The notes under the pieces are model-generated. The model was not told the origin of the DNA. It saw nothing but the letters and a program-made list of their open reading frames with translations, and searched no databases. 64,000 nucleotides of DNA from Hydrogenedens sp964549105 (GTDB lineage: Bacteria > Hydrogenedentota > Hydrogenedentia > Hydrogenedentales > Hydrogenedentaceae). The stretch spans positions 1-64,000 of the forward strand of contig CAZJTZ010000011.1 of assembly GCA_964549105.1 (NCBI GenBank), written 5' to 3'. Below, in pieces: positions 35,655-44,648 of this stretch. Every line of letters begins with the position of its first letter. Within the stretch, counting starts at the first letter, position 1. Made by a program: the position numbers and the translations under genes.

Positions 35655-36428
35655 ATGACTTCTGATAAAGTAGTAAAGAATTATCTTATAGACATGGATG
35701 GAGTATTGATAAGAGGGCAATCGGTTATCCTAGGTGCAAATGAGTTTATCAAAAGATTGATGGAGAGACGCTGTAAATTTTTAGTTTTAACAAACAACCC
35801 TAAATTTACACCTCAGGATTTATCACATCGGTTGAATGTTTTTGACCTCGACATTCCTTATGAAAATATATTTACATCTGCAATGGCAGTGGGAATGTTT
35901 TTAAGAATGCAAAAGCCGAACGGAACAGCGTTTGTATTGGGTGAAAGTGGACTGACCACTGCAATACACCAGGCAGGCTATATCATCACAGAATATAATC
36001 CTGACTATGTGGTGCTGGGTGAAACAACAAATTACAATTTTGACCAGATTACACAGGCAGTTAGATTAATATGTAATGGTTCAAGGTTCATTGCTACCAA
36101 TCCGGACCCTTTGGGACCCACAGAAACAGGGATAGTGCCAGCGTGTGGTGCGATGGCTGCGCTTATTGAAAAGGCTACAGGGATACCCCCGTTTTATATT
36201 GGAAAACCCAACCCTTTTATGATAAGAAGTGCCATGAACTATCTTGGAGTCCATTCTGAGAATACAGTAATTATTGGTGACCGCATGGATACGGATATTG
36301 TGGCTGGTGTTCAAACAGGAGTTGAAACGATACTCGTCCTCACCGGGGTAACAACATTAGACGATGTTAAAAGATATTCTTATTGTCCTTCCCAGATTGT
36401 TAATTCGGTCAGTGAAATAATTCCGTAA
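35655..36428 (+). CDS. HAD-IIA family phosphatase (NagD-like)
   Basis: A 257-aa cytoplasmic HAD hydrolase. Nucleophile D13 and acid D15 lie in LIDMDGVL, motif II is LTNNPKF, the IIA cap contains GETTNYNFD, the lysine is in IGKPNPFM, and motif IV reads IGDRMDTDI. NagD relatives remove phosphate from UMP, sugar phosphates or aromatic phosphates; the substrate here is not predictable. A GGAGT ribosome site precedes it. It is divergent from the lipoprotein gene. Confidence 0.9.
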   Translation: MTSDKVVKNYLIDMDGVLIRGQSVILGANEFIKRLMERRCKFLVLTNNPKFTPQDLSHRLNVFDLDIPYENIFTSAMAVGMFLRMQKPNGTAFVLGESGLTTAIHQAGYIITEYNPDYVVLGETTNYNFDQITQAVRLICNGSRFIATNPDPLGPTETGIVPACGAMAALIEKATGIPPFYIGKPNPFMIRSAMNYLGVHSENTVIIGDRMDTDIVAGVQTGVETILVLTGVTTLDDVKRYSYCPSQIVNSVSEIIP

Positions 36429-36512
36429 AACTTTATGTGCATTTTTTCCCTATTAAGGTTATAATTTAATGAAGAAATTGTTTACAATATTAGAGAAGAA
36501 TGGAACTAAAGT

Positions 36513-36716
36513 ATGCGTATAGGTTATTTATTTATAATGGTCAGTATTATTGCAATAATTACTTTGATTTCTATTCCTCCTTTGTTTTTCCCTAAATGTA
36601 AATTTTGTGGACGCAGGAATAATATCAGCAGGGTATATTGTAAACATTGTAATAAAAGAATAGAACAAGATTATATTAGTATGTTGGAGAAAGAACAACA
36701 TTTTCATAAAGACTGA
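36513..36716 (+). CDS. small membrane-anchored zinc-ribbon protein
   Basis: A 67-aa protein: one N-terminal membrane helix (about 4-26), then a zinc ribbon with C29-x2-C32 and C43-x2-C46, ending in a basic and acidic tail. It lies 12 bp before a larger zinc-ribbon/TPR protein, and the pair may interact. The family is unknown; the cysteine spacing makes the coding call safe despite the small size. Confidence 0.72.
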   Translation: MRIGYLFIMVSIIAIITLISIPPLFFPKCKFCGRRNNISRVYCKHCNKRIEQDYISMLEKEQHFHKD

Positions 36717-36728
36717 AAAGGATAAATT

Positions 36729-38267
36729 ATGGTTTTATGTCCCTACTGTGAAAAGCCTATAAACGAAGATGCGACGCAGTGCCCTCATTGTGGTGCACCT
36801 ATTAAATTAGCCACGATTACGACCCAATCTAAAACTACGGCAGCATCACAAGGAATATGTCCTAACTGTAAATCTCCGGTCAATAAAACAGATATTATCT
36901 GCATTTATTGTGGCACTAATCTTCTTACCGGAAGTAAAATAGTTCAGGAACAGCCGCGAGAAAGGAGATTTGTGCTTCCTTCTTTTGGGAAAAAGTATCT
37001 TATTTATGGTTTGCTTGTTATTCTCATATTAGTAGTTGTGGGTGTCGGAATAGTTTATTTTACTTATGACCCCATATCCAGTGCCATTAGTTTAAGTCAA
37101 ACAAACCCGTTAGGTGCAATAGATATTTTACAGAAATACATTGAAAAGAAACCTCAAAACCCCCGTGCTCACTTTATTCTGGCAAAGTTGCATTTGAAAA
37201 ACAATCAATTTGATGAGGCGTTAGTTGAATTTGATAAAACCATTGAGATAGATAACAAGAATACAGATGCTATCTGGTTAGCTTTATATGCTACTACAAA
37301 GAAAAATAGCAAGGAACAACAATCTAAATATCTTAAAAAACTCTCTGAATTATACCCTGAACGAAATGATTTAAAAATGCTGAGCCTTCTTGGTGAAAGT
37401 AATACCTCTAATACTCAAAATGATGAACAATTAGTGTCTTTGGCAACAGGGTTAAAATCAAACAAGGAGAGTGTTATTGCCCTGCTAATTTCACATGGGA
37501 ATTATGATGCAGTATTAAATTTAGTAGATGATGAAAATATTACACCGAAAACAGCGGCTTTGCTTCTACTACTAACGGAATTTCGTAATGATGAAAAAAA
37601 TAGGCAAAAATATTTGTCCTTGATGGAATCTAATATACAGGGACTTAATGATAGCGAAAAGATTTTTTTTGCCTGTCAGATATTCAAATCTGGGGATACC
37701 AATAAGACTTTACAGATATTACAAACTTTAAAATCTAAAGAAAAACTACCCACTGCTTTTAGCTATTTATACGCCTTATCATTACTCCATTCTGGTTTGA
37801 CTACTGAAGCAATAATTGAATTGGAGAAAATAAAAAATACAGAGGGAAATTATTCTATTGATGCCACTCTGGATTTGGCACTGATTTACTATCAACAGGA
37901 TAATATTGGTAAGGCAACCGAACTCATACAGACTATCAAAAATAAAGGGCAACAAAACCCCCGAAGTTATTTAGTTGAAGGGAGAATTGCATTATCAAAT
38001 AATGATATGAACACAGCCCAGCAGTGTTTTGCAAATGCAATTCAGAAAGACCCGAACTATGCACCAGCATATCTTGAAAATGGCTTATTATATATAAGAA
38101 GGAATGTATTATCCGAAGGGTTAAACAATTTAAAAACTTATGTTCAAATAGTTAAAAAGGTTATGCCAAATTATTCTACAGCAGAGATTGAAGTTTTAAT
38201 GGAACAAATTGAACAAACTCTTTTAAGTAATCCAACAACATCACAGACAACAGTTGCAACTCAATAA
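36729..38267 (+). CDS. double zinc-ribbon, transmembrane TPR protein
   Basis: A 512-aa protein with two zinc ribbons in the cytoplasmic N-terminus (C4/C7/C18/C21 and C44/C47/C58/C61). One membrane helix at about 91-111 and a long TPR domain outside (about 125-490) follow. TPR units include AHFILAKLHLKNNQFDEALVEFDKTI. The C-terminus is Thr/Gln-rich. It probably senses or scaffolds across the membrane. It sits between a small zinc-ribbon membrane protein and an exported TPR protein, all in tandem. Confidence 0.78.
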   Translation: MVLCPYCEKPINEDATQCPHCGAPIKLATITTQSKTTAASQGICPNCKSPVNKTDIICIYCGTNLLTGSKIVQEQPRERRFVLPSFGKKYLIYGLLVILILVVVGVGIVYFTYDPISSAISLSQTNPLGAIDILQKYIEKKPQNPRAHFILAKLHLKNNQFDEALVEFDKTIEIDNKNTDAIWLALYATTKKNSKEQQSKYLKKLSELYPERNDLKMLSLLGESNTSNTQNDEQLVSLATGLKSNKESVIALLISHGNYDAVLNLVDDENITPKTAALLLLLTEFRNDEKNRQKYLSLMESNIQGLNDSEKIFFACQIFKSGDTNKTLQILQTLKSKEKLPTAFSYLYALSLLHSGLTTEAIIELEKIKNTEGNYSIDATLDLALIYYQQDNIGKATELIQTIKNKGQQNPRSYLVEGRIALSNNDMNTAQQCFANAIQKDPNYAPAYLENGLLYIRRNVLSEGLNNLKTYVQIVKKVMPNYSTAEIEVLMEQIEQTLLSNPTTSQTTVATQ

Positions 38268-38281
38268 GGATTGTGGCATAT

Positions 38282-39724
38282 ATGAACAAAAAAATATTTT
38301 CAATTACCTCTATATTTTTGATTTTTTCTATATCTGGATATTGTTGGGGTCCAACCGCACAAATCTCAATAATCAGTAATGCCATTCATCTATTAGATAA
38401 AGAATTAAATGCTTCGTTAAAAAAACTTGAAGTTGATATAAGAAATGGAGCGGCTATACCCGATGATAGGCTCTATCTGCTCATTCCTACAGCCAAAACG
38501 GACCCTATCCATGCTATTGAATCCGAAATAAATTTGCTTATAGCCGTAAAGCCTAAAAAGATAGACCCGTATTATGCTTTTCGTTTAGGTGTTTTAGGAA
38601 AATTAACAGCCCAGGCAACCTCTCCCCTACAAAACTCTGATAACACTTTTCGGACTCTGTATAATTCTGATGTTGAGAAAATGATAGAGAAAGTTTCGTT
38701 GCGAACTACACCGCGGCAGAGAGTTAATCCTTCTGTATATTTTGCTCAACTCAACCGTCAGATTTCTTCAAGGGACACAATTATTGAGCAAGAATATAAA
38801 ACGAATATTGGTTTTAAGGGAACGGCTTCAACGACATTAGCGGAATGTGTGAGTATTTCGTTGAATGCGGTGGCTGATGTCTGGTTTACTGTTTTAATCC
38901 CTCGTCAGGTGGTAAGTTCAGTAAGTGACACTGTTTTAAAAGATTATGCGATTCAAGGGGGACTTTTTTATGCAAGAAGAGGGAATCCTGAAGAAATTAA
39001 AATAAACTTACAAAAGTTGGCTGAATTAGTAACCTTTACAGAAGATATGTATATCCAGATAGGTGACGCTCTTTTAGAGGCTGGGGTAAGCGAACTTGCA
39101 GTACAACAATATCAAAATGCGATAAGTTTAAACCCAAATCGTAAAGATATTGCACGGAAAATAGCCGATTACTATATTGATATGGGGAATAAAGCCCGTG
39201 AAACAAAGAAACTTGAAGAGGCATTGGATTGGTTCAAAAATGCTGCAAATGCAGACCCGTTACATCCTAACGCAGAAAGGCTACGATTGGAAGCGGAACA
39301 TGATATAAAAGAACGAGATGCACGGCTTGCACAAGCCAAAGAAGCATTAGAAAGGGCAGACAAATTACAGAGCACAGCAGAGCAGGAAGCACTCACAGGG
39401 AGAATTGCTGAAGCCATCGTTCTATTAAAACAGGCACTATTGACCTATAATGAAGTAACTGATGAATTCCCATTAGAAAGCCAACAGAAAAATCGAGGAA
39501 TACGAATTGTAAATGCAAAAATAGGAGAACTGAAAGGACAGTTATTAGAAAGTGCAAAGAATTTTTCTGGAAAATATCCTGACTTTGATTTACAAAACTC
39601 ACTGAAACAAATCAGTAGTGAAACCGCCAATTATGTAATCAAAGAAAATATCGAAACAGGCTATCAGCAGGGGATACAATCACTACTACAAGAACTTCCA
39701 CCCAATATCATGGAGCTAAAATGA
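38282..39724 (+). CDS. exported TPR/coiled-coil protein
   Basis: A protein of 480 aa with a signal peptide (SITSIFLIFSISGYCWG, about 1-21). An N-terminal helical region follows whose GPTAQISIISNAIHLL resembles only loosely the zinc-dependent phospholipase C start, too weakly to call. Two TPRs (about 255-325) and a long coiled coil (about 335-400) complete it. I use the ATG at 38282, with AAGGA 11 nt upstream. The GTG at 38273 would lie almost on that ribosome site. It is the third gene of a zinc-ribbon/TPR set and ends 12 bp from a convergent permease gene. Confidence 0.7.
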   Translation: MNKKIFSITSIFLIFSISGYCWGPTAQISIISNAIHLLDKELNASLKKLEVDIRNGAAIPDDRLYLLIPTAKTDPIHAIESEINLLIAVKPKKIDPYYAFRLGVLGKLTAQATSPLQNSDNTFRTLYNSDVEKMIEKVSLRTTPRQRVNPSVYFAQLNRQISSRDTIIEQEYKTNIGFKGTASTTLAECVSISLNAVADVWFTVLIPRQVVSSVSDTVLKDYAIQGGLFYARRGNPEEIKINLQKLAELVTFTEDMYIQIGDALLEAGVSELAVQQYQNAISLNPNRKDIARKIADYYIDMGNKARETKKLEEALDWFKNAANADPLHPNAERLRLEAEHDIKERDARLAQAKEALERADKLQSTAEQEALTGRIAEAIVLLKQALLTYNEVTDEFPLESQQKNRGIRIVNAKIGELKGQLLESAKNFSGKYPDFDLQNSLKQISSETANYVIKENIETGYQQGIQSLLQELPPNIMELK

Positions 39725-39736
39725 TATATGGTGGTT

Positions 39737-41059
39737 TCAATGGCACTTATAGTCATTACATGATGAGTTTTCTTCTATCATTTTTGAAGGGTAGCCTTCT
39801 TCTGACAGGGCTTTGTTAATCTCATCAAAGGAAGGATTTCCATAGACAATCGCTATCCCATCATCAAGGGATACATTTACATCTATAACATTAGGAATAC
39901 TTTTTAATACTGATGTAACTCGTTGAAGACAGTGAGAACAGGTCATTCCGCTAACTTTTATTTTCATGTAAGGTTGTTCCAAAGTTAACTCCTTTTTAGT
40001 TCTTGATAAGTATTGAAATGGGTCAATTTTAAGTATACCTAACACTAAGATTAAAGTAAAAAATATCAAAGAAATAAGTTTTGTAGGACTAAAAAATGTC
40101 TCGTGAACATGAGGCATGCTTTGCAATTGTGAGAATTTCATAAAGGGGAAATAATCAACGAGCACATCAAAGGTTATGCCAAAAAATAGTGCAGAAATAA
40201 CCATTGTAAGTATATATACAATTACTGCTTTCTTGCCTAGTAATTGCTTAACTACTGCAATTGTTGCGAAATTTGTTGCAGGTCCAGCAATTAAAAATGC
40301 AAGTGCAGAGCCAGGAGAAGCACCTAAATAAACCAGGCTAAGTGCAATAGGAATAGACGCAGTAGCACAGACATAAATAGGTATACCAACCAAAATCGCT
40401 GCAAAAATTTGCAGTATATTTGAACCTAAAAATTTTGTAATAATGCCAGGAGGTATAAAGGTGGTTATTGCACTTGTAATTATTATTCCTACAACCAGTG
40501 GTCGAGCAATTTCACGCGGTACTGTGATGAAACCATAATGAAACACCTCAATTAATTTATTAACAATGACTTTTTTGTTGAATACTGTGTGTTCCTCATC
40601 GCTTTTTGAATTTTCTCTCCGCTCATTCAATTCATTTGCTTCTTGTTCAACTTCTTTTTTACTAATCCAATAATATATAACCCCGCCTAAAAGTCCAGTA
40701 ATTAATGCGATAAATGGTCTATAAATAGCCATTGCCAGACCTAATAGTGCATAAGTTGCGAGTATGGAGTCCACGCCTGTTTGTGGAGTGGATAGGATAA
40801 AAGATAACATAGCCGGAACATTTGCTCCCTGTTTTCTAAATGAAGCCATAACAGGGATTACACCACAGGAACAGAGTGGCAAGGGAACGCCTATCATGGC
40901 ACTTTTTACTATGGGGGCATAGCCTTTACCTGAAAGATGTCTTTGAACCCAAGAGGTAGGGATTATCTGCGACAATATCCCCGCAATCAAAAAGCCAAAC
41001 AGCAGGTAAGGCGCCATTTGATTAATAATACTTATAAAATTATAAACAAACTGTAGCAT
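39737..41059 (-). CDS. SO_0444-type Cu/Zn efflux permease with HMA domain
   Basis: A 440-aa membrane permease of the ArsP/DUF318 type fused to a heavy-metal-associated domain. The permease part (about 1-350) has the CSC motif (C63, C65) in VPLPLCSCGVIPV and a second similar repeat with IYVCATASIPIA. The HMA domain from about 365 has GMTCSHC (C374, C377). The tail ends CNDYKCH (C434, C439, H440), another possible metal site. The likely role is copper or zinc export. It stands alone, 90 bp downstream of the Mla-type operon, with no metal regulator visible nearby. Confidence 0.87.
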   Translation of the reverse strand: MLQFVYNFISIINQMAPYLLFGFLIAGILSQIIPTSWVQRHLSGKGYAPIVKSAMIGVPLPLCSCGVIPVMASFRKQGANVPAMLSFILSTPQTGVDSILATYALLGLAMAIYRPFIALITGLLGGVIYYWISKKEVEQEANELNERRENSKSDEEHTVFNKKVIVNKLIEVFHYGFITVPREIARPLVVGIIITSAITTFIPPGIITKFLGSNILQIFAAILVGIPIYVCATASIPIALSLVYLGASPGSALAFLIAGPATNFATIAVVKQLLGKKAVIVYILTMVISALFFGITFDVLVDYFPFMKFSQLQSMPHVHETFFSPTKLISLIFFTLILVLGILKIDPFQYLSRTKKELTLEQPYMKIKVSGMTCSHCLQRVTSVLKSIPNVIDVNVSLDDGIAIVYGNPSFDEINKALSEEGYPSKMIEENSSCNDYKCH

Positions 41060-41151
41060 TTCTAATTCTCTCTTTTATATAAATAACAAAAAATGGCAGA
41101 ATTTCGTTCCTAATTGATAGAATTTATGAAAAATAAGGGGTTGCAGTTAAC

Positions 41152-41766
41152 TTATTTATTAACAAGGGGATTAAAGTCAATTTTGTTGATTTCGTTTTGT
41201 AGAGATTTAGATAGTTGGGATAGAGCATCGTTTGTTGCGTCGTTAATTTGCTGAGTCTCTTCGTTAAATTCATGCTCTATCTGAAATTCTTTGGCAAATA
41301 TTATCCTGCTTGTCTTTGTTTCTCGTATTCTTATAGTTAAGGATATAATTATTTTTTCTGATTCGTTTTCTTCACTACAATAAAATTGAGTAATTTCTCC
41401 GACGAGAATCATGTCGGGATTTTTTATTTCTACACTACTTGCAACATCGCTAAATCTGCCTGTATTCTCCAAAGATTTTGTAACAAGTCTTTGTATAACA
41501 TCAGCAGGGTGTTCTGCCCACTCTTCGCTTTCTGTGTAATATAGTTTGCCATTATCTATATAAATAACATAATTTGAAATTGCTCTTGAACACTCGAATC
41601 CTCTTATAGCGAGTATTAGTCCTGTATCTGTTCCTTTTTGTTCTTCTATCTTGGGATTTAAGTAATATTTTAATGAATAGTTAGGTTTGACAGGTGTCAA
41701 ACATCCGAATAAACTTGTGGATAATATAACGACACAAGATATTATGTATATTGAATGGTGTTTCAT
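41152..41766 (-). CDS. ABC-type transport auxiliary lipoprotein (Mla/Pqi-associated)
   Basis: A 204-aa lipoprotein with lipobox LFGC (C22). The mature region (YYLNPKIEE..., ILAIRGFECSRAISNYVIYID, WAEHPADVIQRLVTKSLENTGRF) follows the DUF330/ABC-auxiliary lipoprotein pattern seen in PqiC and relatives. It is probably the outer-membrane partner of the MCE system, since it follows the MlaD-type gene by 2 bp at the end of an E-F-D-lipoprotein operon. Confidence 0.83.
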   Translation of the reverse strand: MKHHSIYIISCVVILSTSLFGCLTPVKPNYSLKYYLNPKIEEQKGTDTGLILAIRGFECSRAISNYVIYIDNGKLYYTESEEWAEHPADVIQRLVTKSLENTGRFSDVASSVEIKNPDMILVGEITQFYCSEENESEKIIISLTIRIRETKTSRIIFAKEFQIEHEFNEETQQINDATNDALSQLSKSLQNEINKIDFNPLVNK

Positions 41767-41768
41767 AT

Positions 41769-42737
41769 TTATCTCCTATTATTGTTGTAATTTTTGCCTC
41801 TTATTATTGAGGAAGGATTTTTTTGAATTGATTCGAGTAAATTCCTTAAAGATTCCAGAGTTTGGTTTACTTCCTGTAATGTTTGTTGTAGTGTAAATTC
41901 AACATTATCCGCCTTGTATGAAGTATTGCTTATAACATCTTTTAATTCAGTTGCCAATTTGTTTATTTCTTCCGATGTAGAGTTTACATTTTCTTGTATC
42001 TTTTGAATATCTATTTGTTGGACCTTTTCTGTGATAACTGAAACAAGTTTATCTGTTTTTTTGGACAATTCTTTTATCTCATTTATTGTTTGCTCTCCGG
42101 TGTCCATAGTTTTACTAAATTTTGGTTTTATTTCTTCAATAGCCGTATTTACATTTTTTACTATTTTTTGTATATCATCTATAAGGGTTTCACCCTTTTC
42201 AAGAGTTTTGTCTACCTTTTTCACAATTTCGGTTAAATCGCCGGATTCAATTCCTTCAAGCCCTGTTTTTATTGAATCTAAAATGTTTTTCAAGTCTTCT
42301 ATCAATTCTTCGGCTCTTGAACTTACGGCAGAGATAGTTGAACGACGGGCAGGGATTTTGCTTCCTGGTGGTAATATAGGAGCATTGGGGTCTCCTCCAT
42401 GCAGGGATATTGCCATAGTCCCTGCGGCAAGGCTATAGATTACTATGCTTGCTTCGACTCCTTCGTGAAGTGTTACCTTTTTGCTATCAATGTTTACTGT
42501 TACATAGGGTTTGCCATCGGAACTTACCTTAATTTCTTCAACTTTGCCAACTGGAACGCCTAAATATTCAACAACTCCTCCTTCATAAACGCCCAGTATA
42601 GATTCGTCAAATTCAATTCGATACCTTACCCCATAATTGCTATACATACCTGATACAAAATAAGCAATTGCCAGAACAATCACCAAACAAATAAATAAGA
42701 ATAAAAATACTTGAGATTTTTGTTTTCGTGTAGCCAC
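41769..42737 (-). CDS. MlaD-family MCE lipid-binding protein
   Basis: A 322-aa periplasmic substrate-binding subunit anchored by one N-terminal helix (about 8-30). The MCE domain is at about 35-112 (GVYEGGVVEYLGVPVGKVEEI, then SLAAGTMAISLHGG) and a long helical coiled-coil tail (about 140-312) follows. It should form a hexamer that passes phospholipid between membranes. It lies downstream of the permease and ATPase genes. The long coiled tail is closer to PqiB/Mce-type bridges than to short E. coli MlaD. Confidence 0.88.
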   Translation of the reverse strand: MATRKQKSQVFLFLFICLVIVLAIAYFVSGMYSNYGVRYRIEFDESILGVYEGGVVEYLGVPVGKVEEIKVSSDGKPYVTVNIDSKKVTLHEGVEASIVIYSLAAGTMAISLHGGDPNAPILPPGSKIPARRSTISAVSSRAEELIEDLKNILDSIKTGLEGIESGDLTEIVKKVDKTLEKGETLIDDIQKIVKNVNTAIEEIKPKFSKTMDTGEQTINEIKELSKKTDKLVSVITEKVQQIDIQKIQENVNSTSEEINKLATELKDVISNTSYKADNVEFTLQQTLQEVNQTLESLRNLLESIQKNPSSIIRGKNYNNNRR

Positions 42738-42784
42738 TGAATTTATCCTTGTTGTTTTATAATATATATTTTCCTATATTTGAT

Positions 42785-43555
42785 TTACTGATATGAAAAC
42801 ACTTTTTTCTGTCCATTAGGTTTTCTTTCAAAAAATTGTTTTACTTTTGGTATAGTTGTCCTTTTCACTTCTTCAAGAGAACCGCAAAAAATGGCATTAC
42901 CTTCATCAAGCATAAGCACTCTGTCAGCGATTGTTTTGATAGATTCAAGTTCATGACTAACAATAACAAAAGTTATTCCTAAAAGTTTCCTTAAATTTAA
43001 TATAAGTTCATCTAATTCGCAAGCAATTATTGGGTCTAACCCTGCGGAAGGTTCATCAAAGAACACAAGAGGTGGGTCTAAAGCCAGAGCCCTTGCTAAA
43101 CCAGCCCGCTTTTTCATACCTCCGGATAGTTCTTCTGGCATTCTGTCTTCGACTCCTGCCAGACCCACAAGACTTAATTTGATACGAACAATTTCCTGTA
43201 TAATTTTAGGGTCAACAGAGCCGTATTCCCTGATAGGCAGTGCTACATTCTCACCTACAGTAATTGAGTTAATCAGACCACTGGATTGAAAAGCGATGCC
43301 TATATTTTGTTGAACCTTTGATAGTCCCTCTTCGTCTAATTGAGTTATATCTTGACCCATTATATAGATACTTCCTTGTGAAGGTTTTAGTAATCCACAG
43401 ATTGCTTTCAGTAAAGTTGTTTTTCCACAGCCACTGCCACCCACAATCAGGAATATTTCCTCTTTATACACCTCAAAGGATATATTTTTGAGAACTATCC
43501 TTTCATCATAGCCGACTTGAAGGGATTCTATTTTTGAAATTACATTTTGAGTCAC
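42785..43555 (-). CDS. MlaF-type ABC transporter ATP-binding protein
   Basis: A 256-aa ATPase of the lipid-transport ABC system. Walker A GGSGCGKT is at 39-46, the Q-loop is Q90, the signature LSGGM is at 143-147, Walker B ends D167-E168 (VFFDEPSAGLDP), and the switch histidine is in VSHELE. The sequence is close to the MlaF/MkL group. It follows the permease gene by 13 bp. Confidence 0.93.
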   Translation of the reverse strand: MTQNVISKIESLQVGYDERIVLKNISFEVYKEEIFLIVGGSGCGKTTLLKAICGLLKPSQGSIYIMGQDITQLDEEGLSKVQQNIGIAFQSSGLINSITVGENVALPIREYGSVDPKIIQEIVRIKLSLVGLAGVEDRMPEELSGGMKKRAGLARALALDPPLVFFDEPSAGLDPIIACELDELILNLRKLLGITFVIVSHELESIKTIADRVLMLDEGNAIFCGSLEEVKRTTIPKVKQFFERKPNGQKKVFSYQ

Positions 43556-43568
43556 AATTATTCCTTTT

Positions 43569-44648
43569 TCATATCAAGTAATAGAATATGGTTGCAAAAA
43601 TAATATCCACAGTAATTAACATAAAAACATCCATAACGACAGCACGGGTAGTCATTAAGCCCACTCCTCTTGAACCGCCTGTTACCCTAAATCCGTTATG
43701 ACAACCTATGAGCACAATGAAAATAGCAAATACAAGAGTTTTTAACAAACCTTGTATAAGGTCATCAAAGTATGCTGAATTTACCGTTTGTCTGAACCAG
43801 ACAGCAGGACTAAAGTCTAAAATCAATACTCCCCATGCTGCACCGCCTAAAAGACCAAAAACAAGTCCCAGAACTGAGAGACAGGGAAGGACAATCAAAA
43901 GAGCCAATACTTTTGGTGCTACAAGGTATTGGGTTACATTTATACCCATACCTCGTAAAGCATCAATTTCTTCTTGAACTTCCATTGTAGATATTTCTGC
44001 GGCTATAGCGGCACCTGTTCTTGCAGATACGACAGTTGCGGTCATAACTGCTGCAAGTTCTCTGGCAAAGCCAATCATAATAAGGTTGGCTACATATATG
44101 CTTAAGCCGAAACTTTCGACCTGTGCAGCGGAAAGCATTGCAATAATTAGACCTAACAAAAAATTCATCAAACAAACAATCCCAACTGCCCTAACCCCCA
44201 TCTCATGGACTTCTTCTATAAACAATTCCCATCTAAATTTTTTTCCTAAAACCGGAGCCAGAAGTGTCCAATATATAGCATCAATAGAAAGATTTAAAAA
44301 ATCTCTTACCTCTAAAATAATAGCATAAAATCGGTAGTTAAATGTTTCAAAAAAGTTTTTATTGTGTGTTTTTTTGGGCTGGTATTCAAATGCTGGTGAA
44401 ACGACTTCCAATATCTCTTTGACTTTTTTATTTGCATTACTCAATGTTACAGAAATATCATGTTTTTTTAATTCTTCTGAAATATAGAGTAGCCAGGCAC
44501 AGCCGAGGGTATCTATCATTTCTGTATTTTCTAAATCAATAATAATCTGCCCTTTTTTGTCTATTTTCATTTTCTTTATATCTTCATATAATTCTCCTCC
44601 TGTTTTTGAATCTATCGAATTAGGACATTTAACAACAAAAGGATTCAT
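43569..44648 (-). CDS. MlaE-type permease with N-terminal STAS domain
   Basis: A 359-aa membrane subunit. Residues 1-95 form a STAS domain (IIIDLENTEMIDTLGCAWLLYI), equivalent to a fused MlaB. Residues about 110-355 are the MlaE permease (MNFLLGLIIAMLSAAQ, ELAAVMTATVVSARTGAAIAAEI, MQVQEEIDALRGMGI-like coupling helix). The first base pairs overlap ligA by 4 (ATGA), so it is co-translated with a DNA ligase, probably just operon packing. Confidence 0.92.
   Translation of the reverse strand: MNPFVVKCPNSIDSKTGGELYEDIKKMKIDKKGQIIIDLENTEMIDTLGCAWLLYISEELKKHDISVTLSNANKKVKEILEVVSPAFEYQPKKTHNKNFFETFNYRFYAIILEVRDFLNLSIDAIYWTLLAPVLGKKFRWELFIEEVHEMGVRAVGIVCLMNFLLGLIIAMLSAAQVESFGLSIYVANLIMIGFARELAAVMTATVVSARTGAAIAAEISTMEVQEEIDALRGMGINVTQYLVAPKVLALLIVLPCLSVLGLVFGLLGGAAWGVLILDFSPAVWFRQTVNSAYFDDLIQGLLKTLVFAIFIVLIGCHNGFRVTGGSRGVGLMTTRAVVMDVFMLITVDIIFATIFYYLI

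Noticed and set aside
38282..38600. Zinc-dependent phospholipase C-like start in the exported TPR protein
   Set aside because: Only a short WG-x-A-x-I-like stretch matches, and the zinc-binding histidines are not evident.
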